Numbered from the stretch's first letter, positions 35,549 through 44,203 are shown. The stretch is DNA of 64,000 nt from Archaeoglobus sp. JdFR-27 (GCA_002011235.1 MTMO01000003.1:116958-180957); one strand, 5' to 3'. The notes: generated from the letters alone by a model not told the origin. Program-made: numbers and translations.

Positions 35549-35830
35549 ATGATGCTCAACAAAAAGGATATCGAGGACTTCTGTAAGAAAAATGATATAG
35601 AGTATTTAGCCATATTTGGCTCCTATGCAAGAGGAGATTTCAGAGAAGAGAGTGATATAGATGTGCTAGTTAAGTTTAACAAAAGAAAAAGCTTGTTAGA
35701 TCTTGTTAGAATGGAGAGAGAATTGAGTCGGATTATGAATAGAAAGGTTGATTTGCTAACCGAGAACAGCATAAGCAAGTATTTGAGAGATATTATTAAA
35801 AGAGAATTGGTTGTTGTCTATGAAGGATGA
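35549..35830 (+). CDS. mntA: MntA-type antitoxin nucleotidyltransferase
   Basis: The 93-residue minimal nucleotidyltransferase has the core IFGSYARGDFREESDIDVLV (GSYARG, DxD). In MntA/HepT systems this enzyme adds AMP to the HepT toxin Tyr and thereby neutralises it. Start at ATG 35549 (MMLNKKDIEDF) or ATG 35552. It overlaps the hepT start by 11 bp, the usual pairing. A broken relative is at 26602. Confidence 0.9.
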   Translation: MMLNKKDIEDFCKKNDIEYLAIFGSYARGDFREESDIDVLVKFNKRKSLLDLVRMERELSRIMNRKVDLLTENSISKYLRDIIKRELVVVYEG

Positions 35831-36158
35831 CAGGATTTTTCTACTACATATTCTTGAAGCTATAGAGAAGATAGAGAAATTTGTGAAAGACGTTGATTAT
35901 GATGACTTTTTGGAGAATGATTTGGTTCAAAGTGCTGTTATTAGACAGATTGAAATTATAGGGGAAGCTGCTAGTAAATTGAGTTCTAATTTAAGGAGAA
36001 GATATAGCGAGATTCCTTGGCAAGATATCATAGGAATGAGACATAAACTAATTCATGGCTATTTTGGAGTTGATGTTGATGTAGTATGGGAAACTGTAAA
36101 GAAAGATGTACCTAAACTTAAAAAAGATGTTGAGAGAATATTAAAGAGTTTGGAATAA
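35820..36158 (+). CDS. hepT: HepT-type HEPN toxin (RNase-like)
   Basis: This is a 112-residue helical HEPN protein. The catalytic pattern R-x4-H-x-Y is seen in GMRHKLIHGYFGVD, with Tyr available for AMPylation by MntA. ATG 35820 (MKDDRIFLLHILEAIEKIEK) lies within the end of mntA; a longer frame from TTG 35811 is less likely. It forms a toxin/antitoxin pair with the gene before it. The 232 bp that follow show no further gene. Confidence 0.9.
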   Translation: MKDDRIFLLHILEAIEKIEKFVKDVDYDDFLENDLVQSAVIRQIEIIGEAASKLSSNLRRRYSEIPWQDIIGMRHKLIHGYFGVDVDVVWETVKKDVPKLKKDVERILKSLE

Positions 36159-36390
36159 TAGATCTTCAAATAGTACTCTATCTTTACAAGCTGATGATTG
36201 TACAGATTCCCATTCTTGACATGAAAATCTTAAAAACAACAAAAATTTATAACCAAGCTGCAATGAAAGATAAAGTTAAGACTCTCTAAATTTGATAGAG
36301 GATGAAATGTATGAATGGATTGTTCTCTGAAAAGGGGCATACACATAACACATATGAATAAGTTGTACGACATTACTTGAGGGTTGTGAA

Positions 36391-37323
36391 ATGGTAAAAA
36401 GTAAATTGAAAGTTAGAAAAGAGAGAAACGGGTTGCATCTTTTTGATAGGAAATCGGGGCTACATATTTTAGTGGACGAAGTAAAATTTGAAGACGATTT
36501 CCACATAGCACCGAGAACGGTAAGCATTGCTTTAACAAATAAATGTAATTTAGGATGTTATTATTGCTATGCACCTAAGAACAACATGACTTTACCAAAG
36601 GAATTCGTAAAAAATTTAGCTCAAAAGTTGGATAAATTGGGTGTATTAGAGATAACTTTCGGAGGCGGAGAACCTTTCCTGCATCCAGATATTATTGAGA
36701 TATGTAAATGGATATGGGAGAATACCAATTTGGGAATAACGATTACTACGAATGGAACTTTATTAAATAAAGTTGTAGTGGAAGATATCAAGGATTACAT
36801 ATCATTTTTACGAATATCTATTGATGGCTCATCTAGCACTTATAGAAAAATAAAAAGAACCGAGTTAGAACAAGTGTTAGCAAATATCAGTCATATAAAC
36901 GATTTCATACCTTTTGGGCTGAACGTCATCGCCAGACCAGGATACGTTAAGGAAGTAGAAAATGTAGCTGACTTGGCTTTAGAAATTGGAGCAAAAAATA
37001 TTCTTATAATTCCTGAACATAAGAATGGTAATTTCATTTTAAACAAAGAGGATTGGGAAGAACTCAAAAATATAATCATGGAGTACATATCAAGAATAGA
37101 AATATATGTAACATATGATGTGACGAATTTTATATCGATACCTACATTAGATTTAAACGACAATGGAGAATTCCTTTTTGTCCATGTATCAGCAGATAAA
37201 AAATTGAAACTTAATTCTTTTCAAGAAGATGGCATCCCCATAAATGACGACACTTCTAATTTGGAAGAAGTTATTTTAAAATTGAGAGAATTATATTTCA
37301 AAGAAGTAGGAGGGAGAATATGA
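36391..37323 (+). CDS. Radical SAM protein (310 aa) paired with a DUF6375-like protein
   Basis: The first 50 residues are a KSGLHILVDEVKF beta-rich lead. The radical SAM motif is TNKCNLGCYYCYAPKN (CxxxCxxC), followed by the SAM-binding FGGGEPFLHPDI and ITTNGTLLNK. No C-terminal SPASM Cys cluster is present; the end is helical. The stop overlaps the next gene's ATG by 4 bp. It is not next to a recognisable RiPP precursor. Radical SAM enzymes in defence islands include viperins, but the viperin core signature is not seen here. Confidence 0.8.
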   Translation: MVKSKLKVRKERNGLHLFDRKSGLHILVDEVKFEDDFHIAPRTVSIALTNKCNLGCYYCYAPKNNMTLPKEFVKNLAQKLDKLGVLEITFGGGEPFLHPDIIEICKWIWENTNLGITITTNGTLLNKVVVEDIKDYISFLRISIDGSSSTYRKIKRTELEQVLANISHINDFIPFGLNVIARPGYVKEVENVADLALEIGAKNILIIPEHKNGNFILNKEDWEELKNIIMEYISRIEIYVTYDVTNFISIPTLDLNDNGEFLFVHVSADKKLKLNSFQEDGIPINDDTSNLEEVILKLRELYFKEVGGRI

Positions 37324-37712
37324 AAGTGTGGGTAGGTTTTTCGGCAGATCATTCGGCAAAGTTGAGGATAGTTGGAGAATTTAAAAATCTTGAACAAGCC
37401 CAACAAGCAGAGGACAAGCTCAAATATCTTATAAGAAATTTTAGAGATATCGAACCAGACATAGAATCTCTCAGTGGTGTAAAAAAGGAGGAAATAAAAA
37501 GGAAACTGGTGGATATATGTGAAGATTTTGATATTTACGGGTTATGGATTCAAGATGCTGCTCAGTTTCCCTTTTTCGGAGAAGATGACATAGAAAGAGA
37601 GGATAACACTATAACCATCGAGACAGATGAACTGGAAATACAGGCTTTAATCAAAGTTTTACTTCATTATGGCGCAAAAATAGAGGTCTATAGTAAACAT
37701 GATTATCCATAA
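37320..37712 (+). CDS. DUF6375-like partner of the radical SAM protein (130 aa)
   Basis: The N-terminus KVWVGFSADHSAKLRIVGEF followed by KNLEQAQQAEDKL matches the pattern of DUF6375 proteins, as I recall it. A middle DIYGLWIQDAAQFPFF and an acidic C-terminus follow. It begins in the ATGA overlap with the radical SAM gene, so the two are co-translated. A strong hairpin at 37712-37756 closes the pair. Substrate or accessory protein of the radical SAM enzyme is the natural guess. Confidence 0.6.
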   Translation: MKVWVGFSADHSAKLRIVGEFKNLEQAQQAEDKLKYLIRNFRDIEPDIESLSGVKKEEIKRKLVDICEDFDIYGLWIQDAAQFPFFGEDDIEREDNTITIETDELEIQALIKVLLHYGAKIEVYSKHDYP

Positions 37713-37756
37713 AACTTTAGCAACATTGCATAGCAGTAGATATGTTGCTAAAGTTT
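37712..37756 (+). terminator. 15-bp perfect hairpin after the radical SAM pair
   Basis: AAACTTTAGCAACAT (37712-37726) is exactly complementary to ATGTTGCTAAAGTTT (37742-37756) around a 15-nt loop. It starts on the last base of the stop codon. It has no long T-run, so it may act by structure or processing, or it may be a regulatory site. The rest of the space to 38029 is AT-rich, without a visible gene. Confidence 0.7.
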
Positions 37757-38038
37757 GCTCCACTCGATCTGCATTTGTAAAATTTTGTATGTCTCTTAAA
37801 TAAAATTAAAATATGAAAGATGATATGTAAGAACTAGATATAATCAGAGGTTATAATCCTAGAAAGGCTTTTATGAAGCAATTTAAGATGGAAATTGATG
37901 CTTAAAGAGAGGCGTTTTACTAAATACTACTATTACTTCTTAGATGGGTGTGGGACTAAACTTTTTAAATTTTTTAATTAAATAAAATTAATAAGTTTTA
38001 TCCGAAAGTTTTATATTGTAGAAAGTATAGTGGGATTG

Positions 38039-38455
38039 ATGAACGAGAAGATTACAAAGGAATATTTACCTTGGTTTTCAAAACTATTAGGTGAGGAGGA
38101 AGGTGTTGAAGCCAACAATTCTGGTGGTATAATTTTAAAAATGATAGCATCCAAAAGTTACGATGAAGAAAAGGACGTGATAAAACCAATCAATCTATTT
38201 GAGTTACTTGAGGAAACATATGAAATTCGAGAGAAAACAGGAATTAGTCTGTATAGTTATGAACTTGACTATCTTGGTAGACTTAACTCAAGAGAATTCT
38301 GGAGAGATATTTTTTCTTTAAGGGCAGTTGGTGATATTGAGTTTGTAACTTCTAACCCTTTTGTAAAAATTACCTTAGAGGGTATTGCAAAAGCTAAAAA
38401 AACACTATATCCTTTAGATATTAGAGAAGAGTTCCAAAAACTAGGATATAGATAG
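38039..38455 (+). CDS. Small winged-helix-like protein, first gene of the HD operon (138 aa)
   Basis: ATG 38039 (MNEKITKEYLPWFSKLLGEE) is preferred over GTG 38030. The protein is helical; ISLYSYELDYLGRLNS and the closing FVKITLEGIAKAKKT (LTxxG-like) recall YwgA-type winged-helix proteins, like the gene at 22269. Two co-directional genes follow, a membrane protein and an HD hydrolase, with a 33-bp gap to the first. Confidence 0.5.
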   Translation: MNEKITKEYLPWFSKLLGEEEGVEANNSGGIILKMIASKSYDEEKDVIKPINLFELLEETYEIREKTGISLYSYELDYLGRLNSREFWRDIFSLRAVGDIEFVTSNPFVKITLEGIAKAKKTLYPLDIREEFQKLGYR

Positions 38456-38488
38456 CTACCCTATACAGGAGGTAATAAAATTAAGAGA

Positions 38489-38977
38489 GTGTGGGGTGTC
38501 TCTCTATGGAAATTCTGTTGCTGTTGGTATAACTTAGGTATAAGACGTTATTTTTTAATTCCAGTGCTTTCTCTTTTGTTATTTGCTTTATTCCCTACGG
38601 TATTAACATTTTTTCCAGAAATTTTGTCAAGAATTTCATTGATTGATCGAATAAAGATATTAGTAATTTTAATTATAACTCTCCTTTTTTTATGGGTTTT
38701 GCTTGAGATATTTGTTCATTTTCTCTTTAATAGATTATTGATTCAAAGAATTTTAAATGGCAAGTATGATGAAATTTTAAGCAAGGTTATATTGAATCTG
38801 TTAAATTCTTTAAAAAACAAGGATGAGAACAATAGATTAACTAAATTTATAGATGACAATTTCTACTTAATTATAGATGAAAATGTAAATTTAACAAAAC
38901 CTGTTAAGCGTAGAATATTATTTAAAATCTTGGAAGTGCTGAGTGAGTTTGGCTATGTTAAGATAGTGAGGGGATAA
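38489..38977 (+). CDS. Two-helix membrane protein, second gene of the HD operon (162 aa)
   Basis: Start GTG 38489; a strong AGGAGGT lies 15 bp upstream, somewhat far. After a Cys-rich lead (WKFCCCW), two transmembrane segments follow (YFLIPVLSLLLFALFPTVLTF and IKILVILIITLLFLWVLLEIF). A cytosolic domain with Lys/Asn-rich helices ends ILEVLSEFGYVKIVRG, which looks like a winged helix. The stop lies 2 bp from the HD gene start, so the two are coupled. Confidence 0.55.
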   Translation: MWGVSLWKFCCCWYNLGIRRYFLIPVLSLLLFALFPTVLTFFPEILSRISLIDRIKILVILIITLLFLWVLLEIFVHFLFNRLLIQRILNGKYDEILSKVILNLLNSLKNKDENNRLTKFIDDNFYLIIDENVNLTKPVKRRILFKILEVLSEFGYVKIVRG

Positions 38978-38979
38978 AA

Positions 38980-40548
38980 TTGAGTGACTATAACAAAAAA
39001 TTATTACTTGGAGAAAAATTAGAAAAGATTTACCTCAAAACAAGCGAAGCTTATACTAGAGAAATACTAAAGGACAAATATAAAATTAGTAAAGAAAAGA
39101 GTTTAGATGATTTAATTAAAGCGATTAAGTTCTATACAAATATTCATTTTTGGTTTAAATTTAAACCATATAAAGCTACGAGGAAGTATGGAACCTCAGT
39201 TAATGACCCAATATATGGTACTTTTAACCTACCAAATGAGGTAAATTTTCTTATCTCACTTCCATTTATACAGCGTATGAACTATATAAAACAACTTTCT
39301 TTTGCTTATTTGATATACCCAAGTGCCACTCATACAAGACTATGCCATTCTATAGGAGTGTCCGAGCTAATCGGGAAATATTGCGATTCACTTAAAAGTA
39401 AAGGGATTGAAATATCAAACGAAACAAAAAAAGCATGTCAAATTATTGGGCTGCTCCATGACATTGGCCATGGACCCTGGGGGCATAGTACTGAGCAAAT
39501 GGACTTCTTAAAGAGGAAAGGAAGAAAAGAGAAGAGAGATACGGCAATTTTAAAGGATTACCTAAAGGATTCAAATTCCCCTATAGTGAAAGCATTGGAA
39601 GCTATGGAAGAAATAGATTTAGATTTAATTATTAAAGTTATATGTGATAAAGAGAAACTAGGAGAGGATGCATTTTTATCAGACATGATAGATTCTCCTA
39701 CTGACGTAGATCGTGTTGATTATGTAAATAGAGATATACATTTCACAAATTATGGATTGGGGAAATTTGATTACACTCATTTTATACATAGTGCTAATGT
39801 CGGCTATTACAAAAATAGAAAATCTTTATATTATGAAGAAACAGTATCACGAATTATAGATACATTTCAAGATAGGAGAAATATACTATATAGAGATGTC
39901 TATCTGAAACCCGAAAAATTAGCTGCAGACGAAATGTTATGCCATGCTCTATATGGATTGCTGGACGAATACAAAATATTGGATGACAAAACTATTCTTC
40001 CAGAAATTTTGAAATTAACAGATGCTGACTTGATGTATATTTTACGATTATTTGGAGACGAATATGTTCAGGAATTGATTAAAAATCTGTTATTAGGTAA
40101 AGTTTATGCTCCTGTAGAGGAGTATACCCTAAAAATAAACGGAAGTGATTTTGATTCAGCTTTATTCAAACGTACAATAGACGTTAATAACTACGGATTT
40201 AAACTTAAAATTATGATTGAAGAAGAGTTGTGGGAAAAAGTTGTTAAACAAATTCCTGAACATTTAGATTCTAATAAACCACAGATATTTACATTTTTCC
40301 CAGAAATCCCATCTGAAGAAGGGGAAATGTTTAGAAAGATGCCAGATGGTTCAAAGGTGTTAGTAGAGCTAGTAGATACATTAATAGAATATAAAGGGAA
40401 AATCATTTGTTTAAAGGATCATCCTGAAAGAAAAGGAGGGGAAAAATGGGGAACAATCTATAAAGTATACTTGTTTGCTCCGATAAAACTCATGAGATAC
40501 AGGAACAAAATAAAAGAAGCTTTCAACGAGGTTATTGTATCAAAATAA
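38980..40548 (+). CDS. HD-domain phosphohydrolase, SAMHD1/dGTPase-like (522 aa)
   Basis: Start TTG 38980, 5 bp below GAGGGGAT. HD motifs are HTRLCHSIGV (H118), GLLHDIGHGPWGHS (H160 D161) and a later SPTDVDRVDYVNRDI, the typical set of dNTP triphosphohydrolase-like proteins. A roughly 200-residue C-terminal domain is unassigned. Such enzymes can deplete dNTPs to stop virus replication. Linked to a membrane protein and a small winged-helix-like protein, it may form a three-gene defence unit (inference). Confidence 0.8.
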   Translation: MSDYNKKLLLGEKLEKIYLKTSEAYTREILKDKYKISKEKSLDDLIKAIKFYTNIHFWFKFKPYKATRKYGTSVNDPIYGTFNLPNEVNFLISLPFIQRMNYIKQLSFAYLIYPSATHTRLCHSIGVSELIGKYCDSLKSKGIEISNETKKACQIIGLLHDIGHGPWGHSTEQMDFLKRKGRKEKRDTAILKDYLKDSNSPIVKALEAMEEIDLDLIIKVICDKEKLGEDAFLSDMIDSPTDVDRVDYVNRDIHFTNYGLGKFDYTHFIHSANVGYYKNRKSLYYEETVSRIIDTFQDRRNILYRDVYLKPEKLAADEMLCHALYGLLDEYKILDDKTILPEILKLTDADLMYILRLFGDEYVQELIKNLLLGKVYAPVEEYTLKINGSDFDSALFKRTIDVNNYGFKLKIMIEEELWEKVVKQIPEHLDSNKPQIFTFFPEIPSEEGEMFRKMPDGSKVLVELVDTLIEYKGKIICLKDHPERKGGEKWGTIYKVYLFAPIKLMRYRNKIKEAFNEVIVSK

Positions 40549-40615
40549 TTTTGATAGTTTTTTGATTATAGTAATTCAGTTCAAGTTGAATAAAAATTTG
40601 AGATGATAAATTGAT

Positions 40616-41089
40616 ATGGCAAAACACTATGTGTATAGAATTGATTACGACACTGGATTCGCACCCAATACAGAATACAACATTTGTACATTAAGTGGAT
40701 GCAAAGTGAGTACTGTTGAGAAATGGGCTAAGAAAGGTAGTTGGGTAATTGGAATAGGTGGAAAAAATACAGGAAAACCAGACAAACTAATTTATGCTAT
40801 GGAAGTAGAGGAGAACCTTTCTTATTCCAAGTTTAAAGAAAGATTTCCTGAGAAAAGTAAATATTTGCCACCAGAAAAAGCAGGAAGTAACGTGTTGGTT
40901 TCAAGGAAGTTCTATTATTTTGGAAATAATGCTATCGATTTACCAGAAGATCTGAAGCATATTATTTGGGACAGACAGGGTGTTAAATGTATTTCCGATG
41001 AAGACATAAACAAACTAAAAAACTTTCTCTCTAAAATAGGATACAAACAATATGGGGTGTATGGAAAGCCTAATAATATAGAACTCTAA
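40616..41089 (+). CDS. Nmad2-like (nucleotide-modification-associated) protein (157 aa)
   Basis: YRIDYDTGFAPNTEYNICTL followed by SGCKVSTVEKWAKKGSWVIG matches, as I recall, the start of nucleotide-modification-associated domain 2: a Tyr-x-DTGFAPN core, a Cys, and the GDW/GSW-(V/I)xG strand. Nmad proteins accompany DNA-base modification systems in phages and islands. No modification enzyme is adjacent, apart from the HD hydrolase 67 bp upstream. Start ATG 40616. Confidence 0.55.
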   Translation: MAKHYVYRIDYDTGFAPNTEYNICTLSGCKVSTVEKWAKKGSWVIGIGGKNTGKPDKLIYAMEVEENLSYSKFKERFPEKSKYLPPEKAGSNVLVSRKFYYFGNNAIDLPEDLKHIIWDRQGVKCISDEDINKLKNFLSKIGYKQYGVYGKPNNIEL

Positions 41090-41207
41090 AAAGTGTGGAG
41101 AATATTAATAATAGCAAGAATTTACCTTATTCTTGATAAAATTTTTAGTTATTTTTTGGCAGCTAAGCAAATTTAACATTTTTTGTTTCTAGCCATCGGA
41201 TTTAAAC

Positions 41208-41216
41208 TATCGGAAC
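41208..41216 (+). promoter_or_regulatory. CGGAA motif, 48 nt before the Hjc-like gene
   Basis: TATCGGAAC follows TATA-like ATTTAAAC (41200-41207); an imperfect ATCGGA also precedes the TATA at 41195. The distance to ATG 41264 is 48 nt. Confidence 0.7.
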
Positions 41217-41263
41217 TATGTCCTTCCTTTAATTTCTAATCAATTACACAAAATCAAACTATT

Positions 41264-41590
41264 ATGAATTTCAGCAGATACAGGACAGAACTAGAACTAA
41301 GAGAAAAATTTGAGAAAAGAGGTTACCTCGTCATGAAAGTCTCTGGAAACTGCAATCTACTTATCGGAGGTAGAAGAGAGATATTTGTAATTTTATTGAG
41401 GAGAACAAGAAACAGTAAGGTTACAATTTCCAAGGAGAAAGTCAGAGCACTAATCGATCTTGGAGAGAGGTTCTTTGCAATCCCTCTCATAGCTGTCAAA
41501 TTCCTGAACAGAAAATGGGTTATAAAAGAAGTAACCAAACCTGAGAAACTAACAATAAGAGTGGATGATGAGTCTGATCTTAAATTCTAG
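41264..41590 (+). CDS. Hjc-like Holliday-junction-resolvase homologue with degenerate active site
   Basis: The 108-residue protein follows the Hjc layout: RYRTELELREKFEKRGYLVM, then the sheet LLIGGRREIFVILLRR, SKEKVRALIDLGERFFAIPL and a C-terminal KFLNRKWVIKEV. The N-terminal Glu is kept. Where Hjc has DLI...E-x-K, this protein has NLLIGG...ILLRR, so the catalytic Asp and E-x-K Lys/Glu are replaced. It probably binds junction DNA without cutting. The 3' end overlaps the convergent gene at 41580 by 11 bp. Confidence 0.7.
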   Translation: MNFSRYRTELELREKFEKRGYLVMKVSGNCNLLIGGRREIFVILLRRTRNSKVTISKEKVRALIDLGERFFAIPLIAVKFLNRKWVIKEVTKPEKLTIRVDDESDLKF

Positions 41591-41990
41591 ATTTTATTAT
41601 ACCATAGCGTTGAGCTATCTCATCTGACAGCTTTTTAATCAGTGACCAGTCAAAATCAAGTTTCCTGATATCGACTATAAGCATATCCTCTATCAGCGGG
41701 TGACAGAATGCCTTTATTTTCACTCCAGCTCTTCTAGGCGTGTTATTCGTTTCGATTTCATAGATTATGCGCGAATCCAAATCTATCACATCACATACAG
41801 AACCGTTTATGGATTGCTCGGTTTTGAAATTATGCTTTATCCTGTATATGTTGTGACATATTAGAAATTTCATGAACCTGTGCTCAAGCGTTTCCCATCC
41901 TGTAAATTTGACAGAATTGACTTCCCTCAGATCAATCCCGAGTCTTTTGAGTTTAGGATAATTTCTCTGAAAAAAGGCATTCCAGCCCAT
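41580..41990 (-). CDS. PD-(D/E)XK-like small protein (136 aa)
   Basis: A frame is open to 42167, but ATG 41990 (MGWNAFFQRNYPKL) is preferred: it is 48 nt below TATCGGAAC (42046-42038), and the longer version would overlap the divergent gene. After a basic helical start, TGWETLEHRFMKFLI is followed by SVCDVIDLDSRIIYEIETNN. This gives E...D-x(9)-E-x-E/T, a restriction-like fold pattern with Lys missing. It is convergent with and overlaps the Hjc-like gene. Confidence 0.6.
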   Translation of the reverse strand: MGWNAFFQRNYPKLKRLGIDLREVNSVKFTGWETLEHRFMKFLICHNIYRIKHNFKTEQSINGSVCDVIDLDSRIIYEIETNNTPRRAGVKIKAFCHPLIEDMLIVDIRKLDFDWSLIKKLSDEIAQRYGIIKSRI

Positions 41991-42037
41991 ATGAGAGAAG
42001 TATGATGATCTAATTGAATAGCTTACGCAGATGCAGA

Positions 42038-42046
42038 GTTCCGATA
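42038..42046 (-). promoter_or_regulatory. CGGAA motif, 48 nt before the 41580-41990 gene
   Basis: On the minus strand TATCGGAAC follows TATA-like AAATATTTTAG. The distance to ATG 41990 is 48 nt. It lies between this gene and the rightward lipoprotein gene at 42083 and could affect both. Confidence 0.65.
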
Positions 42047-42082
42047 AAACTAAAATATTTGGTAGAGTAAACTTAATAGGAT

Positions 42083-43435
42083 ATGTCCAAGGAGGGGGAA
42101 CAAAAAAGAATAAAATTGGATAGAAACTTAACAGGCGTGCTAAACAAACCAATAACAAGAAGAACATTCATTATCGCCACAGCAATTCTAGCTGCAGGAT
42201 GTCTTGGAATTCCAAAACCAAACAAAACATATACACCACCAACAGAACAACCTACACCCGAACCTAAATCCGATTTCGAAGAATTTAAAGAAAAATATCC
42301 AAAATTGGCGTATGATTTTAATGAGATAGATTATCAACTTACTAAGAAATTGTTCGAATACAAACCTGAATTAGAAAAAAGAGAAGATATTCACGAAACA
42401 TTAGGAAGGTTTGTTAAGATAAGTGTGATTACTTTGGGTCATCTATTTGGAAGTGATGAAACTAGGAAAGCCTACTATACTGTTGAACAAAAGATACGCA
42501 GGGCAAAGGATAAAATTCTAGATAATGGTGTTATTAAGAAAGTAGTTCTTCCTAACATAGATTATCATGTTAAACTGGGAGATAAACAATTAGGAGATGA
42601 TCCATTCGGAGAGGAAAGAGAATCATTATTACCAATGAATGATAGAGAATTAGAAAAACTGGTTCCTGATAGGGAAGATAGAATGTGGGTGAATTATGCG
42701 AGAGGTAGACCACCTGCTTTCTTTAGTATGAAAGTTGGGCCTAAAGAAGAATATAGCAGTGCTCAAGCACTACTTGATAATTTAGATCTAATGATAAATG
42801 GTGGTAAATTCGGTATCTATGAATGGAACACTTTGTATGATAGGATTATTGCTGTGTATAAAGATCCTGATCTAAAAAGTTATCCGGCTGATTGGTGGCC
42901 TGGACCAAACAATGCTGCTAAAGATAAAACTGATAGTGAATTAGTAGAGGAATGGTGGTTATCTTACGAAGTAGGTAGTGATTTAGATGGACCAGTAGAT
43001 AAACATTTTGCTAAATACATGCCAGAATTTATAGAAACCTTCAGATGGAATGCAAAATACGTCGCTCCTATTATAAAGAAAGATGAATTTATGAGAAAAG
43101 GTTGGATAACATGTGCTGGTCTATCTTTATTAGATGGGTTATGGATAGAAAAAATGCATCAACCAAGCCGTAGTAGATATAGGGTGTACGCTAAAGCATT
43201 GGGTTATGCAGGGGACGAAATTACTGCTAAAAATCCCATTCATCCATATTGGGATGAATGTACAGCTGGAGTTATATATGAGGAATTGAGAAAGAAACTT
43301 CCAAAGAATGTTAAGTATGGGCCTGGAAAAACTGTTCATAGATATGTTTCTGGTTATGATTCTTACGGAAATCCGATAAAAATGGTTTCATCGTTAAAGG
43401 CAGAGGTAACAGGAGAAAGATACGCATGGATTTAA
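42083..43435 (+). CDS. Secreted Tat-type lipoprotein of unknown function (450 aa)
   Basis: The N-terminus has twin Arg at 26-27 (ITRRTFIIATAILAAGC) and a lipobox with Cys40, followed by a Thr/Pro-rich linker. This indicates Tat export and lipid anchoring outside the membrane. The mature 400 residues are charged and Tyr/Trp-rich (SYPADWWPGPNNAAKD, LSLLDGLWIEKMHQPS) with no family I know. Start ATG 42083. It converges with a Cys-rich gene 7 bp beyond its stop. It may be a surface factor for contact or transfer. Confidence 0.65.
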   Translation: MSKEGEQKRIKLDRNLTGVLNKPITRRTFIIATAILAAGCLGIPKPNKTYTPPTEQPTPEPKSDFEEFKEKYPKLAYDFNEIDYQLTKKLFEYKPELEKREDIHETLGRFVKISVITLGHLFGSDETRKAYYTVEQKIRRAKDKILDNGVIKKVVLPNIDYHVKLGDKQLGDDPFGEERESLLPMNDRELEKLVPDREDRMWVNYARGRPPAFFSMKVGPKEEYSSAQALLDNLDLMINGGKFGIYEWNTLYDRIIAVYKDPDLKSYPADWWPGPNNAAKDKTDSELVEEWWLSYEVGSDLDGPVDKHFAKYMPEFIETFRWNAKYVAPIIKKDEFMRKGWITCAGLSLLDGLWIEKMHQPSRSRYRVYAKALGYAGDEITAKNPIHPYWDECTAGVIYEELRKKLPKNVKYGPGKTVHRYVSGYDSYGNPIKMVSSLKAEVTGERYAWI

Positions 43436-43442
43436 TAAAATT

Positions 43443-44066
43443 TTATTCATGAATACATAAGTATTTATTATCATATGTAGAACCTACATATACACAATGA
43501 CCTTCAGTTTCTCCGACTTCATAGGTACAACAGTAATAATCTTGACAGTGTTCTGCTGTGTCTGTGCATTTGGTATAACATTTACAAGTATATGTTGGAC
43601 TTGTTGGATTATGGATTTCGTTATCACAATACGCCTTATATCCACCTTCACATGTCTTCCATGCACAATCATCATCATTCCTACATTGCACACATTCTCC
43701 GTTTAAACAATATGGTTTATCGCCTGAACACTCTTCAGCATATTTATAACAACATGTTCCACTTGGACATGAGAAACAATAACCACTTGTACTTGGGTTA
43801 TAGAATCTCCAATTTGTAAAGTCTGAATAACTTCCACAGTAACCACCACAAACAGCAGATGGGCATGGCTTTCCACAATCATCAGAACAAGTACTCTTAT
43901 CTTCATCGCATGTACACTCATTATCTCCACAGTATTCTATGTCGAACTTATACGTAGCATAACTTCCAGAACCTCCTTTGACTGCTTTGTAGGTTTTTGA
44001 TGAGATAATAAACTTAAATATCTTTAAATATAAAAAAAATATACATGAACGCAAAATACGCAGCAA
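43443..44066 (-). CDS. Cysteine-rich, probably secreted protein (207 aa, 28 Cys)
   Basis: After a hydrophobic N-terminal stretch (SCIFFLYLKIFKFIISS), which could be a signal anchor, the protein holds 27 Cys in about 165 residues plus one near the start. Examples are CTCDEDKSTCSDDC, CFSCPSGTCC and YYCCTYEVGETEGHC. This points to a disulfide-knotted extracellular domain. The start is uncertain: ATG 44066 overlaps the divergent small gene at 44045 by 22 bp. It is arranged tail to tail with the lipoprotein gene. Confidence 0.6.
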   Translation of the reverse strand: MLRILRSCIFFLYLKIFKFIISSKTYKAVKGGSGSYATYKFDIEYCGDNECTCDEDKSTCSDDCGKPCPSAVCGGYCGSYSDFTNWRFYNPSTSGYCFSCPSGTCCYKYAEECSGDKPYCLNGECVQCRNDDDCAWKTCEGGYKAYCDNEIHNPTSPTYTCKCYTKCTDTAEHCQDYYCCTYEVGETEGHCVYVGSTYDNKYLCIHE

Positions 44067-44203
44067 GTCTTCTTATAATTATATATATAATTTTATGGGT
44101 TGTGCTGAATGTAGCTTCCAAAATTACCTTACTTGATCATGTAATATTTTTGATTGTATTAATTGTTGCAATAATTATCTTAATCACAAAAATTAGCAGA
44201 TAA
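44045..44203 (+). CDS. Two-helix membrane peptide (52 aa)
   Basis: ATG 44045 to TAA 44201-44203 encodes 52 residues beginning MNAKYAASLL. Two hydrophobic helices (about residues 6-23 and 32-47) are separated by SKITLLDH. It is divergent from the Cys-rich gene. The size and hydrophobicity fit a small membrane component of the surface group 42-44 kb; no homologue comes to mind. Confidence 0.45.
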   Translation: MNAKYAASLLIIIYIILWVVLNVASKITLLDHVIFLIVLIVAIIILITKISR

